A stretch of DNA of 5,907 bases from Treponema sp. (lineage in GTDB: Bacteria > Spirochaetota > Spirochaetia > Treponematales > Breznakiellaceae), in NCBI GenBank assembly GCA_031255815.1, contig JAIRRU010000076.1:1-5907 (forward strand). Reading direction: 5' to 3'. The notes beneath the pieces are model-generated. The model had not been told where the DNA came from. It saw only the letters and a list, made by a program, of their open reading frames with translations, and did no database searches. Below, one piece after another: positions 1 through 4,318 of the stretch (position 1 is its first letter; the number at the start of each line of letters is the position of its first letter). A program made the position numbers and the translations under genes.

Positions 1-111
1 TCCGCAAAGTCGGTTACTTTGCGGACAGACCTTGCATTTTCCCGCCTAAAGGCTGCGAAAATGCGTTTTTCAAGGAAGTCTGTCCATAATGTGTCTACAT
101 TATGGACAGAC
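1..111. repeat. Cluster of three overlapping palindromes (intergenic repeat)
   Basis: Three inverted repeats follow each other. Hairpin 1 pairs 1-10 with 16-25 (10 bp perfect, 5-nt loop). Hairpin 2 pairs GGACAGAC (23-30) with GTCTGTCC (78-85), then 31-34 with 71-74, and has an inner perfect 8-bp stem (34-41 with 57-64). Hairpin 3 pairs 78-92 with 97-111 (15 bp perfect, loop GTCT). Bases 78-85 are shared, so hairpins 2 and 3 exclude each other. No T-run follows hairpin 3, so a classical terminator is unlikely. The density of symmetry suggests a dispersed intergenic repeat. A leader-RNA switch for the gene at 133 is possible but unproven. The element may extend beyond the left edge. Confidence 0.8.
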
Positions 112-132
112 TCTAATTATCCGGGGAGTTGA

Positions 133-1359
133 ATGAGCGGTCACTTACAGCTTAGTTTTGTCGCTTTTTCAAAAGGCGCTTATATTATTGTGGAAGGCAA
201 GCAAAATGCCGACTGCTTCTTTATTATCCGCCAGGGTAAAGTGCGTATCTCCAAAGAGGTGGAAGTTGTAAAGGAAGAAGATATCCTGGGGCCGGGCGAT
301 TTCTTCGGGGTTGTTTCCACCATGTCCGGCCACAGTCATATTGAAACCGCCCAGGCTTTGACCGACCTTACCCTTATCGCCGTCCAAAGGGATCAGTATT
401 CCCAGCTTATCCAGGACAATACGCCGGTAGCCATGAAGATCATCCTCCAGTTTTCCAGGCGGATGCGTTACCTTGACGAATCCCTGACCCAGCTGACCCT
501 GAAGAGCAACGCGGAAAGCGATCCCGCCATACTGTTTAAGATCGGCGAGCACTATGCCCGCCGGAACCAGTACAGCCTGGCCTTTTACGCCTACAACCAG
601 TATATAAAGTACAACCCCAGGGGAGAGGATGCGGGTACCGCCCGGATGCGGATGATGAAAATTGTCCCCTATGTTAAGACGCCTCCCCCAAGCTTCGAGA
701 GCGCCGAACTTATCCGGAACTACCCCCGGGACGCCATGATCTTTTCGGAAGGCGAGATGGGGGACGAACTCTACATCATCCAGAAAGGTTCGGTGAAGAT
801 TGTCAAGATCGTGGACGACAAGGAAATGCTGCTGGCCGTGCTTAAAGGGGGGGATATCTTTGGAGAAATGGCGGTTCTGGAATCGAAACCCCGGGCGGCT
901 AGCGCCATAGCCTATGCGGATTGCCAGGTGCTGGCGGTCAACAAGGCCAACTTCAGCGCCATGATCAGCGCCCAGCCGCAGATAGTGGCCCGGCTGACCA
1001 TCCTGCTGGCGGATAGGATCTGGTTTATCTACAAGCAGCTTGCCAACACGCTGCTAAGCGATCCGGTAGGGAGGATCTACGACTCCCTGCAGATCCAATT
1101 GGAAAGAATCCGGGTGCCCTTAAACACCGGCTCGTCCTATACCTTCGACTTCGGCCCCCAGGAACTTGCCAACATGGTGGGCCTGCCCCAGGGGGAGGGG
1201 GATAAGATTATCCGGAAGCTCCTGGAAAACCGGAATTTCCTCATTGTTAACGACAAACTGTACATAGTGAACGTTTCCGAGGTAGCCCGGCAGGCCGAAT
1301 ACTACCGCAAGATACAGATCCGCAACGACAAGGCCCGGCGCCGCACGGACGAGCGTTAG
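133..1359 (+). CDS. Cyclic nucleotide-binding regulator, cNMP-TPR-cNMP-winged helix
   Basis: This 408-residue cytoplasmic protein belongs to the broad Crp/cNMP-binding superfamily. The first cNMP-binding beta-roll spans about residues 8-115. Its phosphate-binding cassette is degenerate: around D56-A73 the usual Glu is V60, and there is no PR[AST]A motif. A TPR-like helix pair follows at about 131-163 (spaced Tyr/Ala and a YIKYNP end). The second cNMP domain, about 188-300, has an intact cassette with FGEMA (243-247, E245) and PRAA (253-256, R254), so it could bind cAMP or a related nucleotide. The C-terminus, about 338-380, resembles the Crp winged helix (ELANMVG, then GDKIIRKLLE). Its recognition helix lacks the usual R-E-T-V-S-R pattern, so DNA binding is likely but not certain. 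The ATG at 133 has a GGGGAG ribosome site at 123-128. A seven-G run lies at 847-853. The gene seems monocistronic and converges on the decarboxylase. Its targets cannot be read from the sequence. Confidence 0.9.
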   Translation: MSGHLQLSFVAFSKGAYIIVEGKQNADCFFIIRQGKVRISKEVEVVKEEDILGPGDFFGVVSTMSGHSHIETAQALTDLTLIAVQRDQYSQLIQDNTPVAMKIILQFSRRMRYLDESLTQLTLKSNAESDPAILFKIGEHYARRNQYSLAFYAYNQYIKYNPRGEDAGTARMRMMKIVPYVKTPPPSFESAELIRNYPRDAMIFSEGEMGDELYIIQKGSVKIVKIVDDKEMLLAVLKGGDIFGEMAVLESKPRAASAIAYADCQVLAVNKANFSAMISAQPQIVARLTILLADRIWFIYKQLANTLLSDPVGRIYDSLQIQLERIRVPLNTGSSYTFDFGPQELANMVGLPQGEGDKIIRKLLENRNFLIVNDKLYIVNVSEVARQAEYYRKIQIRNDKARRRTDER

Positions 1360-1380
1360 GCCTGGAGCCGGCCCCTCTGC

Positions 1381-1583
1381 TACCTTGATTAGGCTAAAAT
1401 GCCTGATAATCCCGCCTGCTTTACCGGGCTGCCGAAAAATTGAACCGCGAACCGCATGAACCTGGGTTAAAAACCTCCCGGACTCAAAGAAATCCAGATG
1501 AAATATCGAGGTTTTCGCTGAAAAAGTTCGTGAGGTTAGTGTGGTTCGCGGCTATCCTTCTATCCGTACTTTTAGCCTAATCA
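1381..1583. repeat. Nested palindromic element between convergent genes
   Basis: Three inverted-repeat arms are nested around a centre near 1490. The outer arm TGATTAGGCTAAAA (1386-1399) pairs perfectly with 1570-1583. The middle arm, 1445-1463, matches the reverse complement of 1533-1551 at 16 of 19 bases, including a perfect 9-bp CCGCGAACC core. The inner arm AAAACCTC (1470-1477) pairs with 1508-1515. GAACCGC is repeated in tandem at 1442-1455. The element fills most of the gap between two convergent stop codons, with its right end six bases from the decarboxylase stop. It reads like a small non-autonomous or REP-type repeat, and it could also act as a two-way transcription barrier. I see no ORF and no T-rich terminator tail. 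Confidence 0.7.
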
Positions 1584-1588
1584 GCCTG

Positions 1589-2761
1589 CTAGGGCATAAT
1601 GTAGGTCTTTATCGGCGGGAACCCGTTGAAACCGACCGAAGCGTAACTTGCCGTATAGGCCCCGGCCGAGAGGATGTAGATCCGGTCGCCCACTTTCAGA
1701 TCCACCGGCATACGGTACTTGTGATCCTCGTAAAGGATGTCCATGCTGTCGCAGGTGGGGCCGGCCAGGATCACCTCCGCCTCCTTAACGCCGGCCGCGT
1801 CCTTGCTCGTTACGATGGGGTATTTTATCGATTCATCCAGCGTTTCTATCAGGCCGTTGAACCTTCCCGTGTCCATATAGACCCAGCGGTTCAGGGCGGT
1901 GTTGTTTTTCCGGGAGATCAGCACCACTTCGGCGCTGAGGATGCCGCTGTTTCCCACCAGGGAACGGCCCGGCTCCAGGATGATCTTGGGAAGATCTTCC
2001 CCAAAATCGTCCACCAGGTAACGCTGTATCTCCGCCGCGTATTCGGAAAGATCGTTCGTCGGCTGGGTATAGGGGGCGGGAAAGCCGCCGCCCATATTGA
2101 TCATGGACAGCTTTATCCCCTCGTCCTCCTCCAGAGAAGAGAAAAGGTACTTGGTTTTGGCAATGGCCTCGTCCCACTGGCCGATATCCCGCTGCTGGCT
2201 TCCCACATGGAAGCTTATCCCCAAAGGGCTAAGCCCCAGCTCGCGGGCCATGATGAGGAGATCGTAAGCCATATCCGGGTGGCAGCCGAACTTGCGGGAA
2301 AGAGGCCAGTCGGCGGTGGAGGAGGCTTCCACCAGGATCCGCACGTAGATTTTACTTCCCGGCGCGTTCTGGGCAATGCTTTTCAAGTCTTCCTTGCTGT
2401 CGGTGGCGAAAAGCCGCACCCCCCGTTCGTAGAAGTAGGCCACGTCCCGGCCTTTTTTGATCGTGTTTCCGTAAGAGATCCGCTCGGCGCCGATTCCCAG
2501 GGAGAGCACCATGTCCAGTTCGTAACGGCTGGCAATATCGAAGCTGGAACCCAGATCCGCCAGCAGGGAAATAATCTCCTTTTCCGGGTTGGCCTTGACG
2601 GCGTAGTAGATCTGGCTATAGGGGAACAGGCCCTTGAGCCGCTGGTAGTTCAGCTTTATGGCTTGCAGATTGAATACGATGCAGGGAGTCTCCAGCTTTT
2701 GGGAAAAATCAAGGAAGCTCTGCCAGTCTTTGTCGGATACATAATCAGCCCTGTTTATCAT
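1589..2761 (-). CDS. Ornithine (or lysine/ornithine) decarboxylase, PLP fold type III
   Basis: It decarboxylates ornithine to putrescine, the entry step of polyamine synthesis, in the cytoplasm; lysine to cadaverine is a possible second activity. The 390-residue length fits the bacterial alanine-racemase-fold ODC group. Motifs in order (numbered from the ATG): YYAVKANP with the PLP lysine K56; FHVGSQQ at about 184-190; the glycine loop MGGGFP at 223-228; the phosphate-binding EPGR at 263-266; GPTCDSMD at 334-341 with the catalytic Cys337 of the partner subunit; and GAYT...FNGF at 367-381. GPTCDS plus FNGF favours ODC over diaminopimelate decarboxylase. I chose the ATG at 2761 because GGAGG lies 8 nt upstream. 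An in-frame TTG at 2782 would add seven residues but has no ribosome site. The gene stands alone and is bracketed by inverted repeats. Sequence alone cannot settle ornithine against lysine preference. Confidence 0.93.
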   Translation of the reverse strand: MINRADYVSDKDWQSFLDFSQKLETPCIVFNLQAIKLNYQRLKGLFPYSQIYYAVKANPEKEIISLLADLGSSFDIASRYELDMVLSLGIGAERISYGNTIKKGRDVAYFYERGVRLFATDSKEDLKSIAQNAPGSKIYVRILVEASSTADWPLSRKFGCHPDMAYDLLIMARELGLSPLGISFHVGSQQRDIGQWDEAIAKTKYLFSSLEEDEGIKLSMINMGGGFPAPYTQPTNDLSEYAAEIQRYLVDDFGEDLPKIILEPGRSLVGNSGILSAEVVLISRKNNTALNRWVYMDTGRFNGLIETLDESIKYPIVTSKDAAGVKEAEVILAGPTCDSMDILYEDHKYRMPVDLKVGDRIYILSAGAYTASYASVGFNGFPPIKTYIMP

Positions 2762-2769
2762 TCCATCCG

Positions 2770-2774
2770 CCTCC
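2770..2774 (-). promoter_or_regulatory. Ribosome binding site fixing the decarboxylase start
   Basis: On the minus strand this reads GGAGG, followed by an 8-nt spacer (CGGATGGA) and then ATG at 2761. It lies inside the short extension that a TTG start at 2782 would create, so the ATG is the better start. No convincing -35/-10 pair was found in the minus-strand leader further upstream. Confidence 0.75.
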
Positions 2775-2824
2775 GGATACAAAGATTGAAAAGGATGCTA
2801 GCATATTCTGTCCCCTTGGACTAG

Positions 2825-2899
2825 TACCTTGATTAGGCTAAAAGTATGGATAAATGGATGAAAGGATAGCCGCTAACCTCACGAACCGCACGAACTTTT
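2825..2899. repeat. Inverted copy of the repeat arm flanking the decarboxylase
   Basis: Read on the minus strand, 2899-2831 matches 1522-1583. The first 37 bases align with four mismatches, a 7-base gap follows in a GGAT-rich stretch, and the last 16 bases (TACTTTTAGCCTAATC) are identical. The outermost 19 bases, TACCTTGATTAGGCTAAAA (2825-2843), also occur in direct orientation at 1381-1399. A CTAG lies next to the arm on the gene side at both ends (1589-1592 and 2821-2824). It is non-coding and probably a dispersed genomic repeat. Confidence 0.75.
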
Positions 2900-2990
2900 A
2901 CACCGATAACCCTGGCTTTAGCTTGGCTCCAGTGCCTTGTTTAAACTAAAATTCAAGATAAGCGTAACAACCGGGAACAAGAATTTTAAC
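2900..2990. other. Intergenic stretch with no recognisable feature
   Basis: It lies between the inverted repeat arm and the GC hairpins. Apart from the 8-base palindrome GTTTAAAC (2939-2946), I see no ORF, promoter pair, RNA gene or strong hairpin. It is more AT-rich than its surroundings. Confidence 0.5.
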
Positions 2991-3039
2991 CGCCAAGCCG
3001 CCGAAGGCGGCAGCGCGCCAAGGCGGGCTGCGGCCCGCC
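2991..3039. repeat. Two GC-rich hairpins, each following a CGCCAAG 7-mer
   Basis: CGCCAAG occurs at 2991-2997 and again at 3016-3022. Each copy runs straight into a perfect hairpin. The first pairs GCCGCC (2997-3002) with GGCGGC (3006-3011) around GAA. The second pairs GGCGGGC (3022-3028) with GCCCGCC (3033-3039) around TGCG. No T-run follows either, so terminator function is doubtful, and no gene ends just upstream on the + strand. They look like short palindromic repeat units in an intergenic repeat that continues to about 3052 (GGAACACGAAGG). Confidence 0.65.
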
Positions 3040-3093
3040 GGAACACGAAGGAATCAGCAACTTTTTATCCGCCTTTCGAATAGAGACCGGATA

Positions 3094-3099
3094 TATAGT
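3094..3099 (+). promoter_or_regulatory. Possible -10 box for the 3136 gene
   Basis: TATAGT matches five of six bases of the sigma-70 -10 consensus and would start transcription roughly 30 nt before the ATG at 3136. No good -35 hexamer is found at the right distance, so this is a weak call. Confidence 0.25.
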
Positions 3100-3135
3100 A
3101 GCGTATTCGCCTCTGTTTTTACCGATAAGGAAAAT

Positions 3136-3717
3136 ATGAAACTAAAGTTACGGAAGGCCCGGTTCCTGGCGGCGTTTTTTCTCTCCCTTTCCTCCGCCGT
3201 CCTTTTACCCGCCCAGAGCCCTCCAGAGGGGGAAAGCCCGGCGGCCGGGGAAAACGGCCTGCCCCGGGTTTTCCGGGAAATAAGACTGGGCATGAGCCTT
3301 GAGGATCTAAAAGCGGCTCTGCAGCGGGACGCTATGTTCAGTTTCCGGGGCGACCGGGACGTGTCCCTCCTGCCCGCCAGGGATCAAAGCCTGGTGGAGA
3401 CCACCGGGCTTTCCTTTGTAAAACGGGCTTTTTTCCAGCTGAGGGACGGCCGGCTTTTTATTATGGCCTTTACCCTGAACAGCGATCTGGTGGATCACTA
3501 TTCGGTTTTTAGCTCCCTGACGGAAAAATACGGCCAGCCCGATACGCTCAGCCCCCAGCAGGCGGTTTGGGAGCGGGAGAATACCCGCCTTGCCCTGGAA
3601 CGGCCTTTGACGGTAAAGTATATCGATTTGGAAGCCTTCAACAGTATAATCGGCGAATCCCGGACAGCGGAATCCCATGAAGTAAGACAGAGGCAGGAAT
3701 TCCTGGATGGTTTTTAA
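3136..3717 (+). CDS. Exported protein of unknown function, spirochaete-type
   Basis: The protein has 193 residues. The N-terminus is a clear Sec signal: basic MKLKLRKARF, a hydrophobic core to about residue 25, then LLPAQS, with cleavage probably just after A26 or Q27. There is no lipobox cysteine, so it should be periplasmic or surface-released. The mature part starts with a Pro/Glu/Gly-rich linker (about 28-42). A compact domain follows with RLGMSLEDLKAAL (about 50-62), a central strand pattern (RAFFQLRDGRLFIMAF), and SSLTEKYGQPD with a conserved-looking Trp-Glu after it. The IRLGMS...YGQPD pattern resembles small periplasmic proteins I associate with treponemes, but I cannot assign a function. 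The ATG has TAAGGA at 3126-3131 as its ribosome site. Its last 11 bases overlap the next gene, which implies co-transcription and perhaps translational coupling. Confidence 0.82.
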   Translation: MKLKLRKARFLAAFFLSLSSAVLLPAQSPPEGESPAAGENGLPRVFREIRLGMSLEDLKAALQRDAMFSFRGDRDVSLLPARDQSLVETTGLSFVKRAFFQLRDGRLFIMAFTLNSDLVDHYSVFSSLTEKYGQPDTLSPQQAVWERENTRLALERPLTVKYIDLEAFNSIIGESRTAESHEVRQRQEFLDGF

Positions 3718-4219
3718 GCGCGGGAAGCCGCGGGCAGGGGGGGGGCTGCGGCGGGGATGGATATGGACAGCGTCCTTTGCCGTTATTTTCAGCCTGGCGG
3801 ATTGCGCCGCCAAGCCCGCCAAATCCCCCGCCATTATAACTGACTTCAAAACAAGAGAGCTGACCATCGAACGGGCCGCCGCCCCTCCGGTGCGCGTAAA
3901 GGCGGAACTGGCCCTGAGCGAGGAGGAGCAGTCCCAGGGCCTTATGTACCGTGAAAGCCTGGACGACGGCCAGGGCATGCTCTTTGTCTTCGACCGGGAT
4001 AAGCTGGCCTCCTTCTGGATGAAAAACACCTTTATTCCCCTCTCTATCGCCTACATCAGTTCCGACGGCAGTATCCTGGAGATCTACGATATGCGGCCGG
4101 AGGATCTTTCGCTGATCAGATCCAGCCGTTCGGTTCGTTACGCCCTGGAAGTGCCGCAGGGTTGGTTTAGCCGCGCCGGGATCGGGCCGGGAGACCGGCT
4201 GCTTATCGAATCTTTTTAG
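3707..4219 (+). CDS. DUF192 family envelope protein, possible lipoprotein
   Basis: The protein has 170 residues. Residues 1-17 are strongly basic, a hydrophobic segment covers about 18-31, and LADC ends at Cys33. This resembles a lipobox, but Asp at -1 is atypical, so lipidation is uncertain. The DUF192 (PF02643) domain fills about 63-168. It shows GLMYRESL (78-85), GMLFVF (90-95), FWMKNTFIPLSIAY (103-116), then YALEVPQGWF (145-154) and GIGPGD (158-163). The biochemical role of this family is unknown to me; members are typically small secreted or envelope proteins. The ATG at 3707 lies inside the end of the preceding gene (11-nt overlap) with AGGA at 3695-3698. Codons 11-13 form an uninterrupted run of nine G, where a one-base slip would truncate the protein. 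No terminator hairpin is visible after the stop. Confidence 0.9.
   Translation: MVFKRGKPRAGGGLRRGWIWTASFAVIFSLADCAAKPAKSPAIITDFKTRELTIERAAAPPVRVKAELALSEEEQSQGLMYRESLDDGQGMLFVFDRDKLASFWMKNTFIPLSIAYISSDGSILEIYDMRPEDLSLIRSSRSVRYALEVPQGWFSRAGIGPGDRLLIESF
3737..3745 (+). repeat. Nine-G homopolymer in the DUF192 coding start
   Basis: Nine consecutive G encode Gly11-Gly13 ahead of the membrane segment. Loss of one G would lead to TAA at 3837-3839, and gain of one G to TGA at 3841-3843. Either gives a peptide of about 45 codons without the DUF192 domain. Poly-G tracts of this size are known phase-variation switches in Treponema pallidum; function here is inferred. Confidence 0.6.
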
Positions 4220-4249
4220 ATCGTTTCCCTTTGGTAAAACAGCTGCCGG

Positions 4250-4273
4250 AACGCTTGATACAACGCTTGTACT
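4250..4273. promoter_or_regulatory. Tandem 8-mer upstream of clpC, possible operator
   Basis: AACGCTTG occurs at 4250-4257 and 4262-4269, a direct repeat with a 12-base period. The second copy overlaps the proposed -35 box of clpC. Direct-repeat operators upstream of clp genes are known (CtsR in Gram-positive bacteria), but this is not the CtsR consensus and not a CIRCE site. A regulatory role is a guess. Confidence 0.3.
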
Positions 4274-4295
4274 GGAGTGCCGCTTGCATTAGGAT
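4267..4295 (+). promoter_or_regulatory. Putative sigma-70 promoter of clpC
   Basis: TTGTAC (4267-4272) and TAGGAT (4290-4295) are separated by exactly 17 bases, each matching four of six consensus positions. Transcription would start near 4302, giving a short leader before the TTG start. A small stem, GGATA/TATCC (4292-4296 with 4301-4305), covers the -10 region. It is plausible but unverified; read-through from the upstream operon is the alternative. Confidence 0.35.
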
Positions 4296-4309
4296 AGTTT
4301 TATCCGCCT

Positions 4310-4315
4310 GGAGGG
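4310..4315 (+). promoter_or_regulatory. Ribosome binding site supporting the TTG start of clpC
   Basis: GGAGGG sits three to four bases before TTG (4319-4321). The spacing is short but the match is strong, and the protein read from here begins with the expected ClpC sequence FKGLTQR. The nearest in-frame ATG is at 4529, inside the N-domain, so TTG is the only sensible start. Confidence 0.7.
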
Positions 4316-4318
4316 CTT

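Noticed and set aside
1..132. An open frame from the left edge to TGA at 130-132, abutting the ATG at 133, as the end of an upstream gene
   Set aside because: The stretch is dominated by perfect palindromes, a second frame is also open over most of it, and the translation has no recognisable domain. It reads as an intergenic repeat, though the edge prevents certainty.
847..853. Seven-G run in the cNMP regulator as a second phase-variation tract
   Set aside because: It is shorter, lies within a conserved glycine position of the cNMP domain, and runs of six or seven G are not unusual in this GC-rich sequence.
2780..2782. TTG start for the decarboxylase, adding seven residues
   Set aside because: There is no ribosome site before it, whereas the downstream ATG at 2761 has GGAGG at ideal spacing.
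1541..2824. Long + strand open frame of 427 codons
   Set aside because: It lies antisense to the decarboxylase, whose motifs are unmistakable. The open frame is a by-product of GC-rich codons and its translation has no recognisable domain.
3307..4029. Minus-strand open frame of 240 codons
   Set aside because: It is antisense to the exported protein and the DUF192 gene, has no domain, and both sense genes have good starts and family features.
4275..4280. GAGTGC upstream of clpC as part of a CIRCE element
   Set aside because: Only one partial half-site is present. The inverted partner TTAGCACTC at the required distance is missing.
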